From Pycnococcus provasolii (taxonomy: Eukaryota > Chlorophyta > Pseudoscourfieldiophyceae > Pseudoscourfieldiales > Pycnococcaceae), in NCBI GenBank assembly GCA_938743325.2, contig OW568885.1, positions 248,001 to 312,000 of the forward strand: a DNA stretch of 64,000 bases, read 5' to 3'. A program made the translations under genes and the position numbers. Positions 27,863 through 37,680 of the stretch are shown in pieces. Position 1 is the first letter of the stretch, and the number at the start of each line of letters is the position of its first letter. The notes beneath the pieces were generated by a model. The model worked only from the letters and a program-made list of their open reading frames with translations, made no database searches and was not told where the DNA came from.

Positions 27863-28721
27863 CCGTCGACGCCTTTCGAGCTCGCTCCTACAGTAGAAGA
27901 AAGGAAGTGACGAAATCACGAGAAAGTGCGCGAAATCAAGGTTCAGAAATCACAGGTAATTAAAAATAATAAGAGAGTGCTGAGAGCTCACTTACTGTAA
28001 TCAAGCACGCAATACCTTGGAAATCCTTCCGCCGATGTGATTGCCAGAAGAATGAAATGAAATAAGAAACGCGGAAATGAAATGAGAAGACGGAGAGATG
28101 GAGAAGAAGGAGCGCGAAAGAGAAGAAAGAAGGGACAACTACCTTACATACAACACCTTGGATCCAAGCGAAGCAGGCTTAAAGCAGGCTTTGGCAAACT
28201 GCAAACTGCAAAGCAGGCAGGTAAAGCAGGCCGGCGAAGACTGAAGTGAACGTGTGCATGCATGCATTGAAGCAGTAGTGCTGAGACGGAGTGCTCCGAA
28301 GTGGACGAAGACGATGATAGACGAACTTCACCACTGATGTGTCTGATCACCCTTTCATACGCGCGCTGAAGTACGCGCGCAACGCTTAACGCTTCGTGCA
28401 TCCACTCATCCACTCCACTCCCTCGAGAAGGAAGTGGTGAAGTGGTACTGGCAAGTGGCATGCAGTGCAGACGTGCAAGCAGCATCAGCACCTCGACTGC
28501 TCGAGGGTGGTCAAGGCTTGTAACAAGTCTCTCAAGCAACACTCTTTTAAACGCACTTCATTGGCGCATCTTGCCTTTTTATCATTCGTTGTGTCACTCA
28601 CGCAATAAGCAATCTTAGTTACTTAGGGATGGCTGGCTGGCGTTGTGTTGTGTTGTGCTGGGCTGGGCTCAATAAGTTCGCAATGAGTAGGACTCGCTTA
28701 CATATGTAGTACTAAGGTCAT
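27863..28721. other. Divergent intergenic region
   Basis: It holds purine-rich sequence and CAGGCA-like short repeats near 28150-28250. A minus-strand open frame at 28144-28542 has no ATG at its start and no recognisable motif. Confidence 0.45.
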
Positions 28722-31700
28722 ATGCGACTTACTCATAAGGGTACAAGCTTACTGGTACTGGGGGTGGTTGCTGGAGCGATTAAGGCGTCAGCCGCGTCCT
28801 TCTACGGCCTGTACGACGTTCACGAACAGGCAGAAACGACGACGGCGTCGTATCGAACCATCTTCGAACGGGCGTCGCCACTCCTGCGATCCGACGTCAA
28901 GAGAGGGGCCGACGAACCACCGCAAGTCGTCGACGTACGCGTCTACGGTGGCGTGCTACCGGAGGATGCGAGTGCGCAGCCACGTGCGACGCCCGCGGTA
29001 CTCGACGGGGCGCTCAGACAGCGCACGTGCGCACAAGGCGCGCGGTGTGATGCGGAGGCGACGGAAGAGACGCTGAGGCGATTCGACAAGCTGGAGGCTG
29101 CTCACCGCGCACGGTTCGGAGGCGGCGGACGCGTCGAGTTTGGAGCTGTCGCAAGCAGTGGCGTGTCCGCTTGGCTTGGATCTCGTGCGAACGACGCCAA
29201 CACCGCGCGACGTGGTGGTGGCACAGCTGCTGCAACGCCGTTGGCAACAGCTACCGCATACGGACACGAGCGGCGCTTTCGCGGTGGCGATACCGCTTTC
29301 ATCTTCGTGCAGTTCGACAAGCCGGTGAGATTCTGGATCCCACCGGACTGGCGCGGTGCGAACGCGACGCCAAGTGCATTCCTTAGGCTAAATACCCGTG
29401 CGCACTTCGGCGCCGTGCCGTCGCACGGCATGGAGCGGCTGAATGACGACGAGAGAGCAAGAATGGATGAGGCGGTGCTCGTTGCAGGTGGTGTCGGCAC
29501 GACGAAGAAGTTCTGGAAGAATGACGCGAGCAGCCCGCTTCGCTCGCTTCGCGACAACGTAGATGCGCTCCGCTCCACCTCGCGCTTCCCGGGAGTTCCA
29601 GCAGCGGCACCCACATCAACGTGCAGAGCAGCGATGCAGTTTCGACACCGCGCCAATGCGCCGGCGGAGGATGCGTTCGCCGGTGCGGCGGCGTACGCGC
29701 GGGCCTCGAACCGTTTTGAAGCCGTGAGCGCTTCCATGCCGCGCATCGACCGCGGTGGCGCGCTGCGACCTAGCCCGTGGAGCCGGAGTTGGAGCCGCTA
29801 TCGAACTCTCGAGGAGTCGGCGAATCTCGCAGGTGACGCGACGGCGTCCTTCTATGGGATGCCGATGACATCTCAACCACCCGTGGATCACGCGTGCATC
29901 CTCGAGGGTGACGAGGAGAGGCGCGAGCAGGGCATGGACCACGTGCTCGCCTTTGCTTACGACGTCAAGGCGACGGACGTCGCGAGACCGCTGCGGCCAT
30001 TCGACGCTCACGCACTTCGGTTGTGGCCACCTGGCACCCAAATTGTGGAGGCGCGCGATGGCGACGTGCAACCATACGGTTTAATGGATCGCTGCCAGCG
30101 CGCATCCACCGCCCGAGGTGCTGGCGCATCGCTCATGTGCGGGCGCGACGATGATTCGGGCATTCACAATCTCGATCCCTTCGCGACCGAGGATGACCGT
30201 CGCGAGCAGAGGCGTCGCTGGGGAATGGGAGGTGGCACTGCCGGCGTGGCTGGCGGTGTGGCGGCGGCACGCCTGCGCCTCCCAGGCTTCCGTGATGCGA
30301 AGAGTGGCAAGGACGCCCCGCCCCCACCTCCACGTGGGCCTGGCGAGGCTGCTGGTTTGCGCCGTGACATGCTGATGACTTCCCTCCTCGAAAGCCTTGG
30401 CGACCCAGTATCGTCGTCGTTGGCGATGAACGAGGAACCGCGCACGCGTCACGTGCTCGGAACGCTCGACACCTCATCGGCTCTGAATACTCCGGCGGCG
30501 TCCGCGGGTGGCGCATTCGTCAAGCACGTGTCGATCGAGGCGCGAGCGGGTGCGCCTGAGACATCATTCGCGGCGGGGCGTGCATCTGACACGTCATCGA
30601 CGTCAGATGTCCGTGGTCTTGCTGATGGTCGCGCGGCAACCGTGGACGTCGTCGTCACCTTCTCGGAGCCTGTGGCTGCGGCGTGTGGCTACATTCCAAG
30701 CACGTTCTACGCGCTTGGTGACGCCTGTCCGGCAACCTACGAGGAATCGTCGAGGGCGGCAACGCTTCCGCTGAGCTTGGAGTCCGAACGCGAGGCATCG
30801 GAGGCTCGAGGTTATGGCCCGAGTGCGGGCGATGCGCGCACAGCCGCCACACACCCTGTGAACGACCGCGGGTGCCCATTCGCGGCGGTGGAACTCGTAA
30901 CCCGCGAATGGTCCGCGCTAACCTTCTACGGCTTGAACGAGCCACCGCACGAGATCTTAAGCCGTGGGGTTGGCGACGCGTCCGAGCGTGTTCTCGCCAA
31001 CGACGAATATCGTCGATTGGCTGATGAGGAAGCCAGTGTGCCAACGGACAGATTGCCCATGACATTTGGTGCATCTGAGCCAAGAGCTCATAGCCTCTCG
31101 CCACTACCACGCCCTCGTGCGCCTCCCGAGCCTCTCCTCGACGCGGTTCCCTTTCAGGTAGTTCCGGCAGGTGGTGCTGGACGCCGGCTGGGATATGCAA
31201 CACTAGTGAATCGACTCCCAGGTGATCCCCCGACGACGCTTCGCTTTCGCTACAGAGTGCGCCGTGGCGACAACACGACCGCCGTAGGCTGGAGCAGCGT
31301 TGGCTCGCTTCTTTTTGCTCAAGGTGGCGAGCCGCCGTCGGAGGATGCGTTGGATGATGCTCTCGACGATGCCGTGGACAACTTTGATCCCACCGATGCG
31401 GAGGAGCTCACGTGGTCTGCGCAGGTGCTCCGTGGCGCGGTGTCGAATCTTCGCCCTCGTCGAAGCCATGCCATGGCAGCCGCTGCGTGGAAGCGATACG
31501 GCCCACGCCCGGCGCTTGGCGACTGCGACGACGGCATGGACGATTGCCTCGGCCCGCCGTACGCGCATGCAGCTGTTGACGGCGCCATGCACGGCGACGA
31601 GGAGCTCGTGTATTCTGGCGGCGCAGCAAGGTGGTGGCGTCGTCGTCAGGGTGGCGACGTGGATGAAGATGCATCGCACGCAGCGCACACTTTGAAGGGC

Positions 31701-32012
31701 GCCTTCTTGTGGGCGCCAGGGCCGACGCCACAAGCGCTGCGGGCATATTTGGTGCGCGCACGAGCTCGGGACGCCGAGGATGAGGCGAATGCATACAGGA
31801 GGATGCGCGTGGAGCACGAGAGGGACTACGGAGATCAGCCTATGACGGCGGCTCCTCCTGTGCACCCACCAGGCCACCCACCGCTTGGCGGTGCCATGGT
31901 TTATCGCCTGTTCGACGGTGCGACCGTTGCGGACTTGACGCTGCCTCCTCCCGGTTTTGCTGATGTGCAAGGTACGAGCGTGGAGCGCGTCGCGCTAAGG
32001 GCAGACTTTTGA
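28722..32012 (+). CDS. Large secreted or surface protein with recurring FYG motifs
   Basis: A 1096-residue protein with an N-terminal signal peptide (SLLVLGVVAGAIKASA) and no other clear membrane segment. A short motif recurs four times: ASFYGLYD (about 25), ASFYGMPM (about 375), STFYALGD (about 659) and LTFYGLNE (about 733). Beta-rich stretches such as FIFVQFDKPV and VVVTFSEPV resemble the opening strands of bacterial Ig-like/cadherin-like domains. The rest is rich in Arg, Ala and Asp, with scattered Cys. I do not recognise a named family. A cell-surface or scale-matrix role is inference only. Confidence 0.75.
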   Translation: MRLTHKGTSLLVLGVVAGAIKASAASFYGLYDVHEQAETTTASYRTIFERASPLLRSDVKRGADEPPQVVDVRVYGGVLPEDASAQPRATPAVLDGALRQRTCAQGARCDAEATEETLRRFDKLEAAHRARFGGGGRVEFGAVASSGVSAWLGSRANDANTARRGGGTAAATPLATATAYGHERRFRGGDTAFIFVQFDKPVRFWIPPDWRGANATPSAFLRLNTRAHFGAVPSHGMERLNDDERARMDEAVLVAGGVGTTKKFWKNDASSPLRSLRDNVDALRSTSRFPGVPAAAPTSTCRAAMQFRHRANAPAEDAFAGAAAYARASNRFEAVSASMPRIDRGGALRPSPWSRSWSRYRTLEESANLAGDATASFYGMPMTSQPPVDHACILEGDEERREQGMDHVLAFAYDVKATDVARPLRPFDAHALRLWPPGTQIVEARDGDVQPYGLMDRCQRASTARGAGASLMCGRDDDSGIHNLDPFATEDDRREQRRRWGMGGGTAGVAGGVAAARLRLPGFRDAKSGKDAPPPPPRGPGEAAGLRRDMLMTSLLESLGDPVSSSLAMNEEPRTRHVLGTLDTSSALNTPAASAGGAFVKHVSIEARAGAPETSFAAGRASDTSSTSDVRGLADGRAATVDVVVTFSEPVAAACGYIPSTFYALGDACPATYEESSRAATLPLSLESEREASEARGYGPSAGDARTAATHPVNDRGCPFAAVELVTREWSALTFYGLNEPPHEILSRGVGDASERVLANDEYRRLADEEASVPTDRLPMTFGASEPRAHSLSPLPRPRAPPEPLLDAVPFQVVPAGGAGRRLGYATLVNRLPGDPPTTLRFRYRVRRGDNTTAVGWSSVGSLLFAQGGEPPSEDALDDALDDAVDNFDPTDAEELTWSAQVLRGAVSNLRPRRSHAMAAAAWKRYGPRPALGDCDDGMDDCLGPPYAHAAVDGAMHGDEELVYSGGAARWWRRRQGGDVDEDASHAAHTLKGAFLWAPGPTPQALRAYLVRARARDAEDEANAYRRMRVEHERDYGDQPMTAAPPVHPPGHPPLGGAMVYRLFDGATVADLTLPPPGFADVQGTSVERVALRADF

Positions 32013-32788
32013 CGAACCATTGCCGTGACTACTACGATAAGTATTGAGGGAGGAGGAGGCGGAGGAATCTATGGATCGTTCTATGCATGATGTATTTATT
32101 ATTACTTAAGTTATAATTTATGTGCCTATATGGGGATGTCCACGTTTTACTTTCGAACGAGGTTGACTTCTCGAGCGCTGGTACAGGTCCGTACGTCGTG
32201 ACCATAGTGTTTGTCTCGCACGTGCCGACGTTCTTGTTGTGTTTCGACGTCCGCCTTTGACTGCTTACCTCCCATGGCCTTGAGCACTTACTTATCACTT
32301 CGAGCACGAGTGTACAGTACTGTACGACGCTGCTTAAGGCTGGTGGTAGAGGTATCAAAAAATTAAGTTGAGGGGAGAAGAATACGTGAAATTGGGGGGG
32401 AGGAAGGCCTAACCCTAACCCTAACCCTAACTAGAATCCGAGCACAACCTGTTCGTTTCCCCAGTCTGGTTCATCCAGGCCCAGGGCCCAGGGGGGGCGA
32501 TGATGCGCGCGCTGAAGAAGCTTGACCCATATGATACGGAGCCCATATAGGGTAGCGGTGGTGGTGGTGGTGGTGGCAGGGGAGACTACAAGTGCGCCCG
32601 GTACAGGTATCGTGTGTGCTGTGTACTAGGTACTGCACCTTGCTGTCCTTTTCTTATTCTTTGGAGGAAGAAAAGTAGGAAACACTGGTCCAATACCAGT
32701 TGGCCATCAGCAGGAGCTTGGGAAATTTGAAGTGACCTTATTATATCATCCGCGAATAAATGCTGACAAATCGTTGACGCTTGTTTGC
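32013..32788. other. Convergent intergenic region
   Basis: It contains a CCCTAA tract at 32408-32432, a GGT trinucleotide run near 32559-32577 and a small hairpin (CTGGTCCAATACCAG). No gene is recognised. Confidence 0.5.
32408..32432. repeat. Telomere-like CCCTAA tract
   Basis: Four contiguous CCTAAC units between two convergent genes, so this copy is not promoter-proximal. Confidence 0.85.
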
Positions 32789-33205
32789 TTACTTCTTACC
32801 CTTCTTCTTCTTGCCGCCGCGCGCCACCTTCGGTCCCGTCGCCTTGGGTGCGTCGACGTCGTCCTTGAGCGTCTTCACTCCCGCGGACATGCTTTCCAGT
32901 CCTCCGTACCTGTTCGCGAACCTGCTCACGCGTCCTTCGTCGAGCACAAGGTTGGAGTCACCTCCGGTGTAGAAGGGGTGGTTTCCCGACCAGACGTCGA
33001 CGACGTACTCCTCCTTGGTTCCCCCAAGTTCGAGGACGAGTTCCCCGTTGCAGTACACCTTTGCGGATTCGTGGAATTCCGGGTGGATGTCCGGTTTCAT
33101 GGACACAGCACGGATTGCACGACAAGAAGGACGCGAAAGACCAGAAGGAACCCTAGCAGCCCGTGAAGAGAGAGAACGACCACGAAGTGCCGATGACGAC
33201 GACAT
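32789..33205 (-). CDS. RPL31: Plastid large-subunit ribosomal protein bL31
   Basis: 138 residues. The first 35 or so (Ser/Arg-rich, no acidic residues) look like a plastid transit peptide. The mature part starts MKPDIHPEFHESAKVYCNGE and continues with YVVDVWSGNHPFYTGG and RFANRYGGL, closely matching the cyanobacterial/plant plastid form. The tail is poly-Lys. In red-lineage plastids rpl31 is normally plastid-encoded, so a nuclear copy of this type points to the green lineage. Confidence 0.9.
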   Translation of the reverse strand: MSSSSALRGRSLSSRAARVPSGLSRPSCRAIRAVSMKPDIHPEFHESAKVYCNGELVLELGGTKEEYVVDVWSGNHPFYTGGDSNLVLDEGRVSRFANRYGGLESMSAGVKTLKDDVDAPKATGPKVARGGKKKKGKK

Positions 33206-33624
33206 AGTTGTTGTTCTATCGAGTGAACAAACACACCCAGTATCGTAGAATGAACTGGTAGGGGTCGGCAGAACGGGTGGCTCTTAGGCGAGTGGATAAA
33301 ACCAGCAAAAACAACAAACCGGTATCCCCAAAGAACTTCTCTCCTGGACCCCAACCTCCCTTTAGGAAAACCCTTTGGAGAGGACCCACCCTTGAACTCT
33401 TATACGAAACTCCCCAACAAATTGCCATCCCCGTGAATCAACGACCCGACTATCCCTCTAAAAACCCTAACCAACTAAACCCTAACCCTAACCATCCCCG
33501 AAACCCTAACCCTAACCCTTAGGCATTTTTTGAACCTCTCTTCTCGGAGTCTCCATTTCTTCCGCATCTGCAAAAATAAAATCGGAAAACATCGGCCTCG
33601 GACGTTTGAAAACACAAAACAACC
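33206..33624. other. Divergent intergenic region with telomere-like repeats
   Basis: It separates bL31 (-) and the golgin-like gene (+). CCCTAA motifs lie at 33463-33522, about 100 bp upstream of the plus-strand ATG. Confidence 0.5.
33463..33522. repeat. Interrupted CCCTAA telomere-like tract
   Basis: About six CCCTAA units in three clusters, just upstream of the gene at 33625. Confidence 0.8.
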
Positions 33625-35256
33625 ATGGCGTCCAGTACTACTGGTGGTGGTGGTGGATTGAGTGGACTGAGTGCCCTCAAAGCTCGTCTCGAAGCGTCGC
33701 GCAACTCTGCTTCATCCTCTGCTTCATCTGCCTCTGCTTCATCCTTGTCCTTGCCAGCGGCGTCGTTACCCGCGCCCATTTCGGCGTCACCCGCGCCCAT
33801 GATGCACAGCGTGGTTGGGGTTAGCAGCGACACACAGTCACCGTCGTCAGCACAACAACAAAAGCTGATCAAGGATGAACTCGCGTCGTTAAATACGCAA
33901 CTGAAAACCACGGAAACGCGTGCGCTCAACGCAGAACAAACCATGACACAACAACTGTCTGAACACAAGGCGCAAATCGCAAAATTAGAAAAGGGACACG
34001 CCGCGGCGCTCGCTGCTTGGGAAGCACGCGCGAAAGCTGCTGAAACCAAACTAAGCAAACAACAACAGGCCTCTTTAACAACAACAACATCGTCGTCGTC
34101 GTCGTCTCAAGCCGCCGCAGACGCAAGCGCATCTTCGGAACTCGCTTTGGAAATCGAACGGCTGAAAAAGGCTAACGAACACCTCGAAAGACAGGCGGCG
34201 CGCATGCGACAGCACCTTCTTGACAAGGAGGAAGAAGAGGCATCTCGCGCAGACACGGAAGCGTCGAACGCCGAGCAGAAGCAAAGGTCGGCACTCGAAG
34301 CGGCTCGCGCGGAAGTTTTGCAGGAACTCAAGGCTCAAAAACAACGTGCAGACGACGCGGATGCGCGAGTCACCACACTCCAAGACGAGGTCAACGAGCG
34401 CGACACGGAAGTGGCAAACCTGCAGCGTGCGCTCGGCGCACTCACTGCCGAAGCGGAGCGCGGCGAGCGCCAGAGAAGGGAACTTGCACACGCCAAGGCG
34501 GAGGTGAGAAATCTTCAGTCTGCCGCCGCCGCGGCTGCTTCAGATGCCGCGTCGTGCAGGGCGCGCGTCGACGAGGCGCAGAAAACTGTGCAGAAAGCCA
34601 CGCAGGAGGCGGCGGAGTTTCGCGCCGCGGCACTCACGGCGTCGCAGAACGAGGCGCGGGCGAGGCGCGCACTCGACGAGGTGCTCGCGAAACAGCTCGG
34701 GCGAGAGGATGGACAAGGCAATGGCGCGGCGGTGGACTCGCGCGTTGCCATGCAGGTGGTGCTCGCGCTACTCGAGCGACGCCTGTCCGATGATGTCGTC
34801 GCACTAGCGCTGAGGGTGTTCTCGGCGGGCGATGCCGAGTCGGCACGTCTGAAGGCGGCGGTGGTCACGCTGAAAAAGTCCGGGGTGATGGGAACTGTTG
34901 GCAAGGTTGCCGGAGCCCCTCTCAGCCTCGCGGCGTTTGGATTGAAGAGTATTGTGGGTGGTGTGACTAGCGTGAAGCAGGTGGGAGATCTCTCTGACAA
35001 CTGGCTCAAATTCCTGGAGGATGAAATGGCAAAGACGGAGGAGGACGACCTCGTTGGAGCAGCAGTTGGAGCAGTAGCGGCACCACCACCACCACCGCTA
35101 CCACCTTCATCTTCAGCAGCAGCAGCAGCAGCAGCACCATCCTCGTCGTCGTCGCCTCCCCCGCCGGCGTCGCCTCCTCCACCTCCCCCGATGCCAACCA
35201 TCGCACCCGTTCCCGCAGTACCGCAGAGCGGCCTGGCAGACATTCCTCTTGGTTAA
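33625..35256 (+). CDS. Golgin-like coiled-coil protein
   Basis: A 543-residue protein. The Ser/Ala-rich N terminus is followed by about 300 residues of coiled coil. A compact helical segment near 370-410 (VDSRVAMQVVLALLERRL, then LALRVFSAGD) resembles the GRAB/GRIP-related domain that binds Arf or Arl GTPases in golgins such as GMAP-210/Rud3. A glycine-rich hydrophobic stretch (VGKVAGAPLSLAAFGLKSIV) and a proline-rich tail follow. A Golgi tethering role is inferred from the layout; the GRAB assignment is tentative. Confidence 0.65.
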   Translation: MASSTTGGGGGLSGLSALKARLEASRNSASSSASSASASSLSLPAASLPAPISASPAPMMHSVVGVSSDTQSPSSAQQQKLIKDELASLNTQLKTTETRALNAEQTMTQQLSEHKAQIAKLEKGHAAALAAWEARAKAAETKLSKQQQASLTTTTSSSSSSQAAADASASSELALEIERLKKANEHLERQAARMRQHLLDKEEEEASRADTEASNAEQKQRSALEAARAEVLQELKAQKQRADDADARVTTLQDEVNERDTEVANLQRALGALTAEAERGERQRRELAHAKAEVRNLQSAAAAAASDAASCRARVDEAQKTVQKATQEAAEFRAAALTASQNEARARRALDEVLAKQLGREDGQGNGAAVDSRVAMQVVLALLERRLSDDVVALALRVFSAGDAESARLKAAVVTLKKSGVMGTVGKVAGAPLSLAAFGLKSIVGGVTSVKQVGDLSDNWLKFLEDEMAKTEEDDLVGAAVGAVAAPPPPPLPPSSSAAAAAAAPSSSSSPPPPASPPPPPPMPTIAPVPAVPQSGLADIPLG

Positions 35257-35322
35257 AAATGATAATGATGAACATCTCTTTTGTAAATTTACATACAACG
35301 TTTTTCTTTCTCTTGAACTTCT

Positions 35323-36768
35323 TCACACACTCACAGCCACCGCCACCACAACGCGAGGTTTCTTGTCACCTTTCGATGGTCTGGTAGAAATGTCGTTCAC
35401 GACAAAGCGTCCATGGCGCCGTACGCTGACGACGTCTCCTACACTGAGGCTTGCGGAAGGCTTCAGGGGCACGCCTCTTGCACGATTGTGGTTCAGCTCG
35501 ATGTGGCCCTTTTTCACTAGTTTAGCCACGTCACTCCGACCTACGCCCTTGAATATTTTCGGGAGCACGGCATCGAGGCGGTCTGATGCGGCTGACACAC
35601 GTGAGATGTCGCCAGTAGTACCTGAGTTGTCATTCGTGACATCATCTGCATCATCGACAATGTCCATGATGGATTCCGCCATGGCAGTCATAGAAGCCGC
35701 ATCGCCAAGAGGCGTGAGTTCCACCTCCACCTCATCTCTCCCTACTGAAGTCAGCCCATCCTCGAGTGTACGTGCATGCTTTGGATCGACGTACACGAAT
35801 GCCACGTGTGAGCTTATGACGACAACGTCGCCAAAGCTCGACCGCTGCAGTCCCGTCGCGAGAATCGCGCCGACGATCGATCTGTGGCTGAGAGACGCGC
35901 CTGGAGCACGACTCATGAGGCGAACTTGCACGCAAGCAACGGCAACGGCATCCAGCAGCGTCACACCCGAGGCAAGAGCCGGGTGTGCACCATTGTTGCC
36001 GGCATCAGTGTTGAGGCTGGCCACCGCACGTCTTGGAAGAAAAGCGTAGCGAATCCGTTCGGGCGAACTGTGTCCTCCCACAGCTGCGACGACGATGTCT
36101 GATGTGTGTTTCGTTGGCTTCGTTCGCATGTCGTTGCCGTCAACATTCCACGGCTCCCATCCGTTGACATGCGCGACGACGGCGCGCACGTCAGAGGCGG
36201 TATGCGGGTCGTAGAACGGCGTCAGGCGTGTGATCTTGTTCAGCAGTGCGGAGTCGACGGGAACGTGCGGGTTTTTGTTTGATATGGTTCCTGATGATGC
36301 GAAATGGAAGCATGAGACGTTTGACGGTTTTAACGAGGCGGCTGACTCTGCGACGTCGAGAGCGTGTGAGAGCAGAACGCGTGATGAAGAAGGTCGTCCT
36401 GATAAGACTTTTGCGCGTTTGTCAGAGTTTGGTTTGGTGGTGGAGATGGAAGGAAGAAGAGATTCTTCTGAGAATTCATCTTCTTCTGTAAGAGTGGCGG
36501 AGGAGGAGGAGGAGGAGGTGTCGACGTCGTCCCACATCCAGTCCTCCATACCATCCTCTACATCGTACCCACCATCATTATAGAACTCCAACTTGTACAA
36601 GTCATCGTCAGAGGAGGAGATGCCAGGGGAAGCATTCTTACCACCATTACCACCACTACCACCATTACCACTACCACCCCGACGGCGGCGTTGAGCTGCT
36701 GCTGCTGCTGCTATGCGTCGCACGCGCATCATGGGTCGTGCAAGGCGAGGCGCCATACTACCCATCAT
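35323..36768 (-). CDS. Plastid S4-domain RNA-binding protein (PSII S4 / YlmH-like)
   Basis: 481 residues beginning MMGSMAPRLARPMMRVRR, an Arg-rich, acid-free leader suggesting plastid import. Low-complexity sequence follows. The YlmH-like central domain includes FYDPHTASDV, a long insert and GAILATGLQRSSFGDVVVIS. The C-terminal S4 domain is VSAASDRLDAVLPKIF, then DVAKLVKKGHIELNHNRA and LSVGDVVSVRRHGRFVV. The same order is found in the cyanobacterial and plant photosystem-II S4 proteins. It probably binds rRNA or tRNA in the plastid. The open frame extends upstream, but that part spans an inverted-repeat element and is not protein-like. Confidence 0.85.
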   Translation of the reverse strand: MMGSMAPRLARPMMRVRRIAAAAAAQRRRRGGSGNGGSGGNGGKNASPGISSSDDDLYKLEFYNDGGYDVEDGMEDWMWDDVDTSSSSSSATLTEEDEFSEESLLPSISTTKPNSDKRAKVLSGRPSSSRVLLSHALDVAESAASLKPSNVSCFHFASSGTISNKNPHVPVDSALLNKITRLTPFYDPHTASDVRAVVAHVNGWEPWNVDGNDMRTKPTKHTSDIVVAAVGGHSSPERIRYAFLPRRAVASLNTDAGNNGAHPALASGVTLLDAVAVACVQVRLMSRAPGASLSHRSIVGAILATGLQRSSFGDVVVISSHVAFVYVDPKHARTLEDGLTSVGRDEVEVELTPLGDAASMTAMAESIMDIVDDADDVTNDNSGTTGDISRVSAASDRLDAVLPKIFKGVGRSDVAKLVKKGHIELNHNRARGVPLKPSASLSVGDVVSVRRHGRFVVNDISTRPSKGDKKPRVVVAVAVSV

Positions 36769-37285
36769 GAATATCTGTCTTGTCTGTCTCGGCCTCGAGG
36801 ATGATTTGTTCTCATTCTCTGCCTCGCGTTCAGATACGCAAGGAGTTCGCCAGAAGGGACTTTGGGGATCCGTTGTTAAACAGGATGATTGACCGAGGTT
36901 GTTTCTGGTGGGGGGAGTTTGCCAGTTTGGGGATCCCGGTCGGGATTCGGAAAAGTGTGTGTTGTATGTCCGCGGTCCGGGCAGTGTTGGAAAACGTACT
37001 GGTACTACCTTAGTGTGTGTACCGCCCGTAGAGGAGTGTCCCACCCAAACAACCTCGGTCAATCATCCTTTTTAACAACGGGTCGGTTCGGTATCTGAAA
37101 ACGCTGAGGTCCCGTTGAGATTGATTCTCCGAGCGAGAAACCACACCTGTCGAATGGAATGGCGAACGGGACCAACGTCGTTTACGGCACCCAAAAAAAC
37201 CCCTTCAGAGGTGTACAATGGATCCCTACGATGTTCCATGGTCGGGTCATAAAAAAACCGTATCGCGCTAAATTCGACAGCAAAT
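36769..37285. other. Divergent intergenic region containing a foldback element
   Basis: No gene is recognised. A 33-bp imperfect inverted repeat spans 36872-37079. Confidence 0.5.
36872..37079. mobile_element. Foldback/MITE-like element
   Basis: The 33-bp sequence at 36872-36904 (starting GTTGTTAAACAGGATG) recurs inverted at 37047-37079 with one mismatch, and weaker pairing continues inward. The 208-bp length and lack of coding capacity fit a MITE. No clear target-site duplication is visible, and its ends differ from the element at 5259. Confidence 0.45.
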
Positions 37286-37501
37286 ATGGTCGTCTTCAAA
37301 GGTATCATGAAACAGCCGAGGAGGCGGCGCATGATTAAGCCATACATGAAAAAACTCCAAGTCAAGAAGTGCGTAGTAGGAGAGAAGGTAGCAGCTCGCA
37401 TGTACGACGCGGCGGTCAGGCGGTACCTGAATGACCCAGACGCGCAAGCAGACGCGCAGGAGATCCTTCGTTCTGGAGGCTTCGTTCGACAAGTGGCGTG
37501 A
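37286..37501 (+). CDS. Small basic protein, unknown
   Basis: A 71-residue frame with an ATG start (MVVFKGIMKQPRRRRMIKPY). It is strongly basic in the first half and has a helical C terminus (AARMYDAAVRRYLNDPDAQA). The composition is protein-like and unlike the flanking repeats. I do not recognise it; a small organellar ribosome-associated protein is one possibility. The next gene starts 180 bp downstream on the same strand. Confidence 0.45.
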   Translation: MVVFKGIMKQPRRRRMIKPYMKKLQVKKCVVGEKVAARMYDAAVRRYLNDPDAQADAQEILRSGGFVRQVA

Positions 37502-37680
37502 GAGAGAGAGACCCCCAAAACCCCAAACCCAACCCAACCCAATTACCCAACCCCTTTCATTGCTCCAACCCAACCCCGAACGCGCCTCGTCGGCATGCTG
37601 CCCCCGACCGGTGGAGGAAGAGTCGCGAGATCCTCTTAATCCCTAATCCCATTTCTCGTGCACTGGTTGGTTTTCTCTCC

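Noticed and set aside
28144-28542. 132-codon minus-strand frame
   Set aside because: No ATG at its start, no motif, and it overlaps short direct repeats; too weak to call.
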